Shown here one piece after another: positions 17,076 through 25,322 of a stretch of 64,000 nt of DNA. A program made the position numbers and the translations under genes. The DNA is from Bacillota bacterium (lineage in GTDB: Bacteria > Bacillota > UBA4882 > UBA8346): the NCBI GenBank assembly GCA_023410535.1, contig JAEYPR010000014.1, positions 49,223 to 113,222 of the forward strand, in the 5' to 3' direction. The notes beneath the pieces are model-generated. The model saw only the letters and a program-made list of their open reading frames with translations. It did not search any database and was not told the origin of the DNA. Numbering within the stretch: the stretch's first letter is position 1; each line of letters starts with the position of its first letter.

Positions 17076-20000
17076 ATTACCTTGTTCGCTTTTAATTCTT
17101 TGTAACAATAATTTTTTATGATGCATCGAATTCGTAAAATATTTATCTCGATTGGGAAAGTATTTCCCTTCAAGTTGTTGAATCTCGCCCACCTGAATAC
17201 TCTTAGAATGTATCAAAACATGGTGTGTTATTCTTTTTACCATAATTGATGAGGTGGTATTTTTTGAGGCATCGTATATTTTGGTTGCTTCTTTAATATA
17301 TGCAGAAATCTTTTCACTTCGTTCTAGCATCATCAAGTGCTGCAAAGCGTATGTAGTTCCAGAATTATAATCAAATGAATTAAGATATTTATCTGTATTT
17401 TCTTTCGTTGAATTAAATGTAGGCATATATAAAATATCTAAATATAAGGACATAGAATCCCATTGTAATAATCTAAGGATATCATTTTCTGTAATATTTT
17501 TCTCTCTAATGTAATCATTGTCTTGTAGTTTTATAAATTCAATCAACTCTTGTTTATTTTTTTCAATTTCGTTTGCCCAATTATAAAAAATTTGATTTGG
17601 TAAACGATAAATAAGATCAACAAACATTTCTTTATCACCTTTTAGCATCATGTACTCGAAACTAGGTAAACACCTTGAGATGATACCTAGAAGTGAAACG
17701 CCACGATAAAGTTGATTCATGAATTTGTTTATTTCAGTTTCTTTATAGTCATAAATATCTATGGGGTCTAACGTATTAATCATCCCAGCCCGTTTTTCTT
17801 GTTCAATTTCTTTTTTTTCAGCCTCTTTTTTGTTCTCGGCAGTAGGTGCAGTTATCTCTAATGGTTTTATATTTGTTAAATAAGGAATATTACCTTCATC
17901 TAAATCAAACTCCTTCCAGTCACTAGTTAGTTCTTTCGAAACCCTAACAATAAGGCGTAGCATATTAATGTTATCCGTTATATAAGTTAAAAATAAAAGA
18001 ATGTCACCATTAATCCCGAAACATGAATAATTTAAAATATTAATTAAGTCACTTTCATCTTTATCTTCATGATATCTTCGTTTTATTTCTCTAGCTATAA
18101 AATATGCTAAATAATTCTTATTACAGAATTTATACTCAATCCCACTATCACAAGACACTAAAATTTTAGCATTCCTAGTTATTTGAATAAAGTCTGCAAT
18201 ATTTATGTCATCCCCGTATTTTTCGTTGTACAAATTAATAATATCCGCCAAGTCGGTCTGCATTAAAGGATATTCTTTATTTTTATGTATAAAATAAGCT
18301 ACTTTATCTAAAACAATAAATATTTTGTCTACTTTTAATTTTTTAGAATATGGTGCAACGGAATTAACAATATTAGCTTCAAAAACTTTACTAAAAACTT
18401 CACCATCATTTTGTGTCGCGCTTTTAATATTGTTACAGAAATATTCTACAAATTGAATAATGAAATCTGGGGTAAGATTAAACATGCTGCGTTGTTTTTT
18501 TAATGAATCCGATAAAACACCACTAATTCTCGCCCTGTCTTCTACATCGGGGATTTTTATCTTAACGATGTTACTAATTAGTTCATTGCGTTTATCAGAG
18601 AAAAATGGTAAAAGTCTGTAGCGATAAAATAAACCATGCCCTTGCATAACTTGCATAAATTGCTTTGCTCTCTCTTGTATATTTAATTCCATAACTTGAT
18701 TTGAACTACAAATAATATATTCAAAATTCTTTTCAATTTCCCCAAGAAAAGCATCAAAGTTACGAGAATCAACTAGATTAATATCATCAATTATCAGTAT
18801 TTTTTCTTGTTTTGGCATCTGTTGAAAACGAATATAATCATTAGGGTTTTCACCATAGATATCTTCAAAGACGTTTTTTATAATTCTATTACAATTACCA
18901 GACCTAATACTATAGATGTTACAGAATAAGACAACTTTCTTTTTCGAAAGTGTTAAAAATAGATGTTTAAGTAAAACTGTTTTTCCGGAATTAGGATATC
19001 CAACGATAATCATTTTTTTCTTGGTTTCAAATTCAGCTAGAAACTCTTTTTCATTTACAATTTCTATATCTACAGATCGATCATTTTTCCCTTCAAATTG
19101 AAGCCGCGGGAAAACAAAGTAATCAATAAATTCTTTATGAAGGGAACATTTCTGATCTTCGCATACAACCTTTAAATAACTAGAAGAGGGAACTAATTTT
19201 TTTTCGGAAGAAGGCTTGTGTGGGAGATACTTCGGTTTATTAGGAATATGTGTATAAATTGTTTCTTGTGAATTCCAGCTAAAGCCAAAAAGGCTAAATT
19301 TCAAATCATTTGTATCAAGTACACTTGCAAAATATTCACTTTTTCTCCAATCGCCTTTATTACACAGTACACCACCTCCCATTACTTCAACGTTAGGATT
19401 CCCATTAAATGAAATATCCTTTGTATCAAGATTATGTTCATGGCCCAAAAAGACTAATGAACTTTTGGAAATCAGAAATTTTTCTAATTCAGCTTTGTTA
19501 TTTTCATTGAACCAATGAGGTGAATGATGCATAACTGTTATGACAAAATCTGCACCTGAGGGCTCACATAATTGATTAATAACATGATGTGGAAAATAAT
19601 GTAACCCCTTTTCTTCGTCATTTGTTGAAAAAAGAGCACTATTTAATAAATTAACTTCAATACTAAAATTTTCAATTTCGATTTTTTTACGAAGATAAAG
19701 CTGATTATGAAAATCAAAGCAACGATTTGTATTTGCAAATTTAATAAAAGAATGAAGTTTTTCACATTCAGAGACAATATATGTTTCCATCTTGTTACTT
19801 CTAAATAATTCTTGTATTTGTGCGTGTCCTAAATCATTCATAGACAAATCTACGTCATGATTTCCTGGGACAACTAAAACTGTAGGTTTTGATTTTATTA
19901 CGTAGCGTATTTTGAGTTTATTTATTATATTTCCCAATAGATTCCAAGCAAAATCATATTGATAGGATTTACCACTATATGCAATATCTCCAGAAACTAC

Positions 20001-20126
20001 AATAATTACGTGTTCAAAATCCCCCATGACGTTAAGTGAATCGACTATTTTTTGTAGACGAAAACAATTGATATCCGTCTTTTTTTCTATATGTATATCA
20101 CTGATATGCAAGAATAAAATTTTCAT
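17073..20126 (-). CDS. Metallophosphoesterase-STAND NTPase fusion, candidate defence protein
   Basis: 1017 aa. The N-terminal calcineurin-like phosphoesterase (about 1-300) keeps all metal motifs: SDIHI, SGDIAY, GNHDVD, MHHSPHW and GHEHN. A P-loop NTPase with Walker A GYPNSGKTVLL (about 376-386) and Walker B ILIIDDIN (about 442) follows. The C-terminal half (about 560-1017) is helical, without a recognised sensor repeat. This effector-NTPase-sensor order matches STAND anti-phage proteins (Avs-like), with the phosphoesterase as presumptive nuclease or nucleotidase effector. The gene stands alone and is strikingly AT-rich, unlike the LPS genes, consistent with transfer. I chose ATG 20126 (GGGGGT upstream) over GTG 20138. 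Defence is inferred, not shown. Confidence 0.8.
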   Translation of the reverse strand: MKILFLHISDIHIEKKTDINCFRLQKIVDSLNVMGDFEHVIIVVSGDIAYSGKSYQYDFAWNLLGNIINKLKIRYVIKSKPTVLVVPGNHDVDLSMNDLGHAQIQELFRSNKMETYIVSECEKLHSFIKFANTNRCFDFHNQLYLRKKIEIENFSIEVNLLNSALFSTNDEEKGLHYFPHHVINQLCEPSGADFVITVMHHSPHWFNENNKAELEKFLISKSSLVFLGHEHNLDTKDISFNGNPNVEVMGGGVLCNKGDWRKSEYFASVLDTNDLKFSLFGFSWNSQETIYTHIPNKPKYLPHKPSSEKKLVPSSSYLKVVCEDQKCSLHKEFIDYFVFPRLQFEGKNDRSVDIEIVNEKEFLAEFETKKKMIIVGYPNSGKTVLLKHLFLTLSKKKVVLFCNIYSIRSGNCNRIIKNVFEDIYGENPNDYIRFQQMPKQEKILIIDDINLVDSRNFDAFLGEIEKNFEYIICSSNQVMELNIQERAKQFMQVMQGHGLFYRYRLLPFFSDKRNELISNIVKIKIPDVEDRARISGVLSDSLKKQRSMFNLTPDFIIQFVEYFCNNIKSATQNDGEVFSKVFEANIVNSVAPYSKKLKVDKIFIVLDKVAYFIHKNKEYPLMQTDLADIINLYNEKYGDDINIADFIQITRNAKILVSCDSGIEYKFCNKNYLAYFIAREIKRRYHEDKDESDLINILNYSCFGINGDILLFLTYITDNINMLRLIVRVSKELTSDWKEFDLDEGNIPYLTNIKPLEITAPTAENKKEAEKKEIEQEKRAGMINTLDPIDIYDYKETEINKFMNQLYRGVSLLGIISRCLPSFEYMMLKGDKEMFVDLIYRLPNQIFYNWANEIEKNKQELIEFIKLQDNDYIREKNITENDILRLLQWDSMSLYLDILYMPTFNSTKENTDKYLNSFDYNSGTTYALQHLMMLERSEKISAYIKEATKIYDASKNTTSSIMVKRITHHVLIHSKSIQVGEIQQLEGKYFPNRDKYFTNSMHHKKLLLQRIKSEQGN

Positions 20127-20438
20127 AATTACCCCCACGAAATTTCAGTATTATTTTTACATAATTCGTTATTCTTTATAAAACAAAAAACACCTTCCAA
20201 GTCGTGGAAAATGTCAAAAAATAACCAAGAACTTCAATTCGAAATCCTTTATTTAAAATAAATGAATTATATAGTAACCAAATATATAGATTATGTTGGT
20301 TTTTGCAAGCCAGTAGTGAGGAATTAACAAGCAACAAACTTCACAAGACATAAAGTTTTTTATATCGACTCTTATCCTATTTATCCTAAGACTTAACCAA
20401 TTAATGATTATAAGTTTAAATCCGGAAACGCTTTACAA
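20127..20438. other. AT-rich intergenic region
   Basis: Upstream region of the STAND gene. It is AT-rich and without open frames of interest; I see no convincing promoter pair or repeat. It ends at the first LexA-type box. Confidence 0.4.
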
Positions 20439-20480
20439 GAACGTACGTTCGTAGTGAAATAGGATTAAGAACAAGTGTTC
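20439..20480. promoter_or_regulatory. Two tandem LexA (SOS)-type boxes
   Basis: GAACGTACGTTC (20439-20450) and GAACAAGTGTTC (20469-20480) both fit the core GAACRNRYGTTC of the Gram-positive LexA/DinR site and start exactly 30 bp apart. A GGAGG and ATG follow at 20482-20497, but that frame is an 11-codon peptide running into an IS1595-like relic. The SOS-regulated gene that once followed may therefore have been lost, or the boxes belong to the element. Confidence 0.5.
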
Positions 20481-20494
20481 TGGAGGCAAAAGAA

Positions 20495-20934
20495 ATGCAC
20501 AAAGTGGCAAAGATTATTAAAAAAACGTAAGAATGATCTGTCAATTAATAAATTCACCGAATACTTTTCAAACGAACAAGCATGCAAGATTATTTATACC
20601 GGCTCAAGTGGGCCGAATGGTTTTACTGATTTCAGATTCAGATCGCACTTTAATCAATTTAGCTGACTACAGACATTTTGTTGTCAATGTTAGTCAGGAC
20701 GAATAATTGCTTTAAAAATCCTTTAATTGGCTTCATAAGTTTATTTCCAATTTAAAATCTTCTTTACGCTCCCACTTACCATGGCACATCACAAAAACAT
20801 TTACAGCTTTACTTTACATTGGTGAATTCTGCTATCGCATTAACCGTAGATTCTGTGAACCCTTAATCTTTGACAAATTACTTAAGGATTGTGTTTCTAT
20901 AGTCCCCTTTACTTATGCGAATTTAACTTTATAA
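20495..20934 (+). mobile_element. Decayed IS1595-family transposase remnant
   Basis: The N-terminal part reads LSINKFTEYFSNEQAC, then, after a one-base shift, DYLYRLKW, and after a second shift PNGF, matching the zinc-ribbon-preceding start of IS1595 (ISXO2-like) transposases. About 250 bases further the C-terminal signature CYRINRRFCE, then LIFDKLLKDC and TYANLT, ends at TAA 20934. The catalytic middle is missing and several frameshifts are present, so it is a pseudogene. No intact terminal repeats were identified. Confidence 0.65.
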
Positions 20935-21070
20935 TCATTGCTGCAGTAAATAAAAGATTTGTCTGTCCCCGTCAATAACCAATATCCAATGTTAATCTAT
21001 GTATATATAGCAGATTATAAGAAATAATAATAATAACATTAAACTATCCACCGAAAGGAGGACCATCATT

Positions 21071-21256
21071 ATGGCGAATAAAGCAGGAATGTTGCATACG
21101 CCTGAATCACTACATAGCCTTGCTGCGCAACTTAGGGAAGAGGCTGACAGATGTGATGCGAGGGCTAAAAACATAGACCAGGGATTTATGGAAATAAGCT
21201 GTAATCCCGGATGCTGGCAATTACTATCATCGTGCATCTTTGTAGAGCCGCAATAA
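21071..21256 (+). CDS. RiPP precursor peptide (61 aa)
   Basis: Small peptide directly upstream of a radical SAM/SPASM maturase. The N-terminal two-thirds is a helical leader (LHSLAAQLREEADRCDARAK). The C-terminus is a Cys-containing core with Cys44, Cys48 and Cys55 in SCNPGCWQLLSSC, ending FVEPQ; one further Cys28 lies in the leader. This layout fits a sulfur-to-carbon cross-linked peptide (sactipeptide/ranthipeptide type). AAAGGAGG lies about 10 bases before the ATG. I do not recognise a named precursor family. A decayed second copy lies at 21426-21579. Confidence 0.75.
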   Translation: MANKAGMLHTPESLHSLAAQLREEADRCDARAKNIDQGFMEISCNPGCWQLLSSCIFVEPQ

Positions 21257-21267
21257 GTAAAAGCGCG

Positions 21268-21286
21268 GGGGGAGGTTCGCTCCCCC
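21268..21286 (+). terminator. Hairpin after the precursor gene (attenuator-like)
   Basis: A 7-bp stem GGGGGAG/CTCCCCC with loop GTTCG lies 11 bases after the precursor stop. No U-run follows, so it more likely stabilises the precursor transcript or partially attenuates readthrough into the maturase. A related G-rich/C-rich hairpin follows the decayed second precursor at 21560-21579. Confidence 0.5.
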
Positions 21287-21425
21287 AAAAACAACTTATT
21301 TCCATTGCACTAAGTTAAGTGTCATTAATGTAGTAATTTTAGACTTGAGTAATTTTTCAACTACACTGATTTTTTTATTAAAATTAGGTATAAATTCAAA
21401 TCATCAATTACAACAGTAATATATA

Positions 21426-21579
21426 GAAGGGAAGACTCACACACCATAAATTGCAGGATTATTGCATACCACTGAAAAATTGCTCAGCCCTACTGTGCAA
21501 CTTAAGGTAAAAGTATTGACGTAGCATGTCGTATACTGAAAAATCACAAATATAATTTGGAGGGGTTACAGCCCCCCTC
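21426..21579 (+). pseudogene. Decayed second RiPP precursor copy
   Basis: The segment aligns by eye with the intact precursor from its ribosome site onward. GCAGGATTATTGCATACC matches GCAGGAATGTTGCATACG, and CAGCCCTACTGTGCAACTTA matches TAGCCTTGCTGCGCAACTTA. It lacks the start codon and the Cys-rich core (internal deletion) but keeps the trailing G-rich/C-rich hairpin at 21560-21579. It is thus a tandem duplicate of the precursor-plus-hairpin unit that has since degenerated. Confidence 0.65.
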
Positions 21580-21603
21580 ATGAAAAATGCCTAGAAAGGA
21601 GCA

Positions 21604-23040
21604 TTGAGACTGTCTACTCAATATATTTATATGGACTCTATTAAAAAAATTAGCTTTCCGAAACTCAGGAAAGGTGTTAAGTTAAAAAAATTTGATGAAT
21701 ATGTATTAATATACAACTTCAAATATGCCCAGCACATGCTTATTCATCCATCTCATGCCTTGATATTGTCTCTTTGCAACGGTTTCTACTCAACATACGA
21801 AATAGCCAGTATTGCAAGAGAAACATACCATTTTTCAATCGAACAATCCATTAATTTCACAAATAATGTTTTGAAGCGTTACGAGCCGTTTATAGAAATT
21901 TTGTGTAGGTCCGATAGTATATGCATAATGCAATACAATCCTCTAGACTTCATATATAACATTGACGAGGATGTTTTATTATCGGGAATCACCAAGCCCT
22001 TATCTGTCCCAATAGGAGTCAATATAATTTTGTCATACCACTGCAACTTTAAATGCAGGTATTGTTACCAAAATGTAGCAAATAACATTAAAACCAAGAT
22101 AAGCCTGGAGAAATGTAAAGAATTAATCCGCGAGGCTGCCAGTTGGGGAGTGGCATATTTCGGTCTGACTGGAGGAGAGCCGACAATATATCCTGGTTGG
22201 GAATCACTTATAGAGGACATACTGCGCTATGGAATGTCACCTGTCATTACCACAAACGGAAGCATCATCGGCACAAACGAGCTAATTGCAGAACGTCTGT
22301 CTTCTGCTGGTCTCAGCGAAATAACTGTCAGCTTGGATGCATCAAATCCACACCTGCACCACCATATCACAAGGTCCAGAAACTCCTTCTCACGTGTTAT
22401 ACAGGCTATCCGCTATCTGGTTAAGGTCGGTATCCGCGTGACGGTAAAATATCTCCTCACACCTATCAATATTGATGATTTAGGGAATTGCATTGACTTC
22501 ATCGTAGGATTGGGAGTATCAGAAATAGGCATTACACTTATGGAGCCTGGGGCAACAGGTTCTTGTGCGAACAGCCTACCTAGAATCACTCAAAATGAGT
22601 ATAGTAATGCAGTAAAGATAATTAAGGAAAAGTCCAGCCTATACGACGATACATGTCTTATTCATCCGCCAAAAGACCCCGGCTACCGCTGGGGCGATAA
22701 TGATTGGTATCCCTGTGGAGGCCTTTACACGGGCATGACCATTTCACCTTCAGGAATTGTTTCCATCTGTGAAAAATTGAGCGAAGTTAAGCAGTTCTCC
22801 TACGGCAATGTATACGCGCAAAGCCTCAAGGATATATGGAACAGCAGCGCCTTCGATGAACTGCGGCACCGTACTGCCGATAAATCCTGCATTGACAGTG
22901 ATTGTATATGTTGCAAAAACATATACAAATGCCGTACAAGCTGCTATGTCGATTCAATGGCGGTAAACGGTAATTACTTTACAAAGCATCCTAAATGCGG
23001 AGGTCCTTTTTTAGAGCCAGATCTTAAAAGGAACCTATAG
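21604..23040 (+). CDS. Radical SAM/SPASM RiPP maturase with PqqD-like N-terminus
   Basis: 478 aa. The first ~100 residues (LRKGVKLKKFDEYVLIYN onward) resemble a PqqD/RRE peptide-recognition domain. The radical SAM core has CNFKCRYC (Cys147, 151, 154) binding the SAM [4Fe-4S] cluster and GGEP. The C-terminal SPASM region holds further cysteines (CGGLYTG, ICEK, and CICCKNIYKCRTSC about 433-446) for auxiliary clusters. It should recognise the leader of the 61-aa precursor and install thioether or similar cross-links. Start is uncertain: AAAGGAG is only 3 bases from the TTG at 21604 and 8 from an in-frame CTG at 21610. No exporter or protease follows. Confidence 0.85.
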   Translation: MRLSTQYIYMDSIKKISFPKLRKGVKLKKFDEYVLIYNFKYAQHMLIHPSHALILSLCNGFYSTYEIASIARETYHFSIEQSINFTNNVLKRYEPFIEILCRSDSICIMQYNPLDFIYNIDEDVLLSGITKPLSVPIGVNIILSYHCNFKCRYCYQNVANNIKTKISLEKCKELIREAASWGVAYFGLTGGEPTIYPGWESLIEDILRYGMSPVITTNGSIIGTNELIAERLSSAGLSEITVSLDASNPHLHHHITRSRNSFSRVIQAIRYLVKVGIRVTVKYLLTPINIDDLGNCIDFIVGLGVSEIGITLMEPGATGSCANSLPRITQNEYSNAVKIIKEKSSLYDDTCLIHPPKDPGYRWGDNDWYPCGGLYTGMTISPSGIVSICEKLSEVKQFSYGNVYAQSLKDIWNSSAFDELRHRTADKSCIDSDCICCKNIYKCRTSCYVDSMAVNGNYFTKHPKCGGPFLEPDLKRNL

Positions 23041-23235
23041 TAAGGTTGTTATCATTTACTACACAAGCCCGTTTTACAGACTTTCTGGACCTATTGACAA
23101 AGTAAAAACTGCCTCCCATAATTAGTGTATAGGTAGAGTAGTATACGGATAAAGTACAAGAGCTAATTATTCTGCATTTACCAGAAACAAATAAAAATAT
23201 AATCACAGGAGATCTAGGTTATTAACAGAATGATC

Positions 23236-23259
23236 TCATTTATATCCAAAATGATACCA
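23236..23259. other. Perfect-type inverted repeat in the intergenic region
   Basis: ATCCAAAATG and CATTTTGGGT flank a 4-base loop, giving a 10-bp stem with one G-T pair. It lies between the convergent maturase and the broken DUF4180 gene. It could act as a terminator stem but lacks a clear T-run. Confidence 0.4.
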
Positions 23260-23301
23260 TTTTGGGTAAAAACGGGATTTAGATTAAAAAGACCCTCATA
23301 A

Positions 23302-23668
23302 CTAGTTAGGCAAATTTACTTTTTCTACCGCTTGCTCCAAATGTCCACAAAGAAAATATAATTGCCGCGATTGCACTCATAAATAAAATCACGCAAAAGT
23401 TTGCTTGAGTGCTTGGAAAAGTCGCCGATAAATGCCAGCTTCGTATGATAATTGATAAATTTTTGCAAAACTTGGCCGGCAATACCGCTGCTAAGCCTGA
23501 AGAACTCTTCACATACGGCCGTTTTGTCCAAGGTCAATCTGCTGAAGTTTTTTCATATTACACCGTCATCATCAGATCGAGCGCTGACTGTGCGTCGAAT
23601 ATTAAAATTGCTTCACTCTCGATATAGACAATAGAATCAGCATTTCCTAAGAAAGTGTAGTTCACCAT
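23302..23668 (-). pseudogene. Broken DUF4180 gene
   Basis: The intact domain would read from ATG 23668 (AGGAGC 7 bases upstream): ILIFDAQSALDLMMTV, then a TAA where the family has Lys, then YEKTSAD and a frameshift. The second frame continues LDKTAVCEEFFRLSSGIAGQ and KLAFIGDFSKHSSKLLRDF to GNYIFFVD. A second frameshift then restores LEQAVEKVNLPN and the natural stop at 23302. One in-frame stop and two frameshifts make it a pseudogene unless the assembly is wrong. DUF4180 is a small cytoplasmic domain of unknown function. Confidence 0.75.
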
Positions 23669-23726
23669 CCAAGCGCTCCTACTCACTTTATTTTTCAAAA
23701 ATCGCCTACCAAACTACAAATCATAT

Positions 23727-24236
23727 TTAGCCATTAAGCAAAGCGTCCTTTAAAGCATCAATTGCATAACAATATTTGCGTTTCACCATCGGGCTCCGGT
23801 TATTACATTTATTAAGCTCAATCGTATTGACAGTATCTTTATCGAGAATATAATCCTCAACGATATATTGAGTCATTAAAGTTATATCGTTCATTTGGCC
23901 TATAACACTGCGTTCAGTGGTCTTGGTGTAAATCTGATCTTTCGCATTCTTGATATATCGCTCAATGACCTGATGATCAAAACCTTCCGCTCGTAAATTT
24001 TCGTAAATGGTTTCAATCACAATCATGCCAAAACGTTCGAAATCCTTTTTCTTTAAACCGTAGAGTACAATACTGAAACAGGTCTTGTTATTCATCAAAA
24101 TGACACAATTACGACGATTGAGCAAAAACAGATTTGCATGCCATGCATAGAGCGAATCGGTTGTTTCACTATTGATATTGTCCAGCTTCGCAAGCAACTT
24201 CTCACTTAATTTCTTGGTGCATTGAATCGTTAACAT
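23727..24236 (-). CDS. DUF6933 domain protein
   Basis: 169 aa. It begins MLTIQCTKKLSEKLL and continues with LYAWHANLFLLNRRNCVILMN and IVLYGLKKKDFERF, the typical start and core of DUF6933 proteins. The function of the family is unknown; members often sit in accessory regions. No membrane segment or catalytic motif is seen. The gene follows the broken DUF4180 gene in order and may have been a separate transcription unit. Confidence 0.7.
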   Translation of the reverse strand: MLTIQCTKKLSEKLLAKLDNINSETTDSLYAWHANLFLLNRRNCVILMNNKTCFSIVLYGLKKKDFERFGMIVIETIYENLRAEGFDHQVIERYIKNAKDQIYTKTTERSVIGQMNDITLMTQYIVEDYILDKDTVNTIELNKCNNRSPMVKRKYCYAIDALKDALLNG

Positions 24237-24404
24237 GTTTATCCCCTGTATAATTAATTAGACCTTTATAAATCATATTACTTTCCATTTTACCATAGAT
24301 TTTACCCGATTTTACCTGCTTTACCATTTTGGAAGCAAACAATTGTGTCCAATATATCTCGCATGTTTTAATAAAATTAGGGTGATGATATGAATTACGT
24401 GATT

Positions 24405-24449
24405 AAAAACAAACGCCATACCGATGGACACTATCCCGGTCTGGCGTTT
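24405..24449 (-). terminator. Terminator of the DUF4177 operon
   Basis: AAACGCCA (24411-24418) pairs with TGGCGTTT (24442-24449), with an inner ACCG/CGGT stem extension and a loop. On the minus strand it is followed by a T-run. It lies just downstream of the 58-codon frame at 24475. Confidence 0.75.
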
Positions 24450-24474
24450 CGATAGATTGATACTCGATTTTAAA

Positions 24475-24651
24475 TCAAGGTAAAACTCGTCCAAGTCCAT
24501 ACGGAGGGACATCCCCATTGCGATGTTCGCAAAATTGCCAACATTCATCCATGATGGACCATAGAATTTTCTTAAGGCCGGTTATTCCACTTAAAGAAAC
24601 ATCATTACTGGTCCAACCATTACAATTATTTATCGTATCATAGTGACTCAT
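24475..24651 (-). CDS. Possible small protein (58 aa)
   Basis: A 58-codon frame starting 13 bases after the stop of the DUF4177 gene and ending just before a good terminator, so it is probably transcribed. The product has SLSGITGLKKILWSIMDECW and a Pro/Gly-rich tail. No clear Shine-Dalgarno and no recognised family are seen, so it may be untranslated. It is kept because of the operon position. Confidence 0.3.
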   Translation of the reverse strand: MSHYDTINNCNGWTSNDVSLSGITGLKKILWSIMDECWQFCEHRNGDVPPYGLGRVLP

Positions 24652-24666
24652 TCTTGATCAATTATC

Positions 24667-25176
24667 TTATTTCTCGAACTTTTTCCCGGCATTTGCCGAA
24701 CTCTTTCCTTTATAACCGGTGCCTTTCTTTGCATCCCAGGAATTTTTGGCCGGATGTCCAGAATCTGTTCCCGCATAACCGGAATTCTTGCCCTTATATC
24801 CCGAAGATTTTCCGGCATAACCTGGACTCTTCCCTTTATATCCATGACCTTCCTCTGAATATTTGGGGCTCGTCTCGAAGGAGCGAGGTGGTTTATCATA
24901 AGTTCGGGCTCCCTTCCCACGATTGCCGTAAGCTTTGCCCTCAATATTTGCGGATTGGTCAGGAAGCTCTTTCAAACCACTATTAATTTTTCTTTTTAAA
25001 ACTGCGATAAGCTCTCGGGCGCAATCCTGCTCTTGATTAAAAGTAACGCAAGATACCAATTCCCACCCCACATTACCAAGTTGGTTAATCACCATATTAA
25101 AATTATTGCTATCAGATTTTCCTTCCTTCGTTTTATTAACTTCAATATTAATCGTTTTGTATTCCCATTTTTCCAA
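24667..25176 (-). CDS. DUF4177 protein with GYKGK/GYAGK repeat tail
   Basis: 169 aa. The N-terminal ~65 residues form a DUF4177 domain (MEKWEYKTINIEV, LGNVGWELVSCVT, ELIAVLKRKI). The C-terminal ~85 residues are low complexity, basic and glycine-rich, with repeated GYKGK, GYAGK and GYAGT units. DUF4177 has no firm function. The tail is an unusual addition, possibly RNA- or surface-binding or disordered. Downstream are a possible small ORF and a terminator. Confidence 0.75.
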   Translation of the reverse strand: MEKWEYKTINIEVNKTKEGKSDSNNFNMVINQLGNVGWELVSCVTFNQEQDCARELIAVLKRKINSGLKELPDQSANIEGKAYGNRGKGARTYDKPPRSFETSPKYSEEGHGYKGKSPGYAGKSSGYKGKNSGYAGTDSGHPAKNSWDAKKGTGYKGKSSANAGKKFEK

Positions 25177-25322
25177 AAAAACACGTCCTTAATTTTATAT
25201 TTTTCGTGATAATTGATTCTTAAAAACCCACTCCATTTTTATTGATGTAGTTATCCAAGAATATTATTATAACATACTATCACATTCATTATACTAGTAG
25301 TATGCGGATGGGCCGACTCAAT

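Noticed and set aside
16922..17173. 83-codon minus-strand frame overlapping the STAND gene end
   Set aside because: It lies in another frame of the cloverleaf-like element and STAND 3' end and has no ribosome site.
20475..20666. 63-codon frame near the LexA boxes
   Set aside because: It is a frame-shifted piece of the IS1595-like relic, not a protein of its own.
20992..21294. 100-codon minus-strand frame over the RiPP precursor
   Set aside because: It is antisense to the precursor, which has a ribosome site and a maturase neighbour; no Shine-Dalgarno supports the antisense frame.
24321..24548. 75-codon minus-strand frame
   Set aside because: It contains the terminator stem at 24405-24449 and has no ribosome site.
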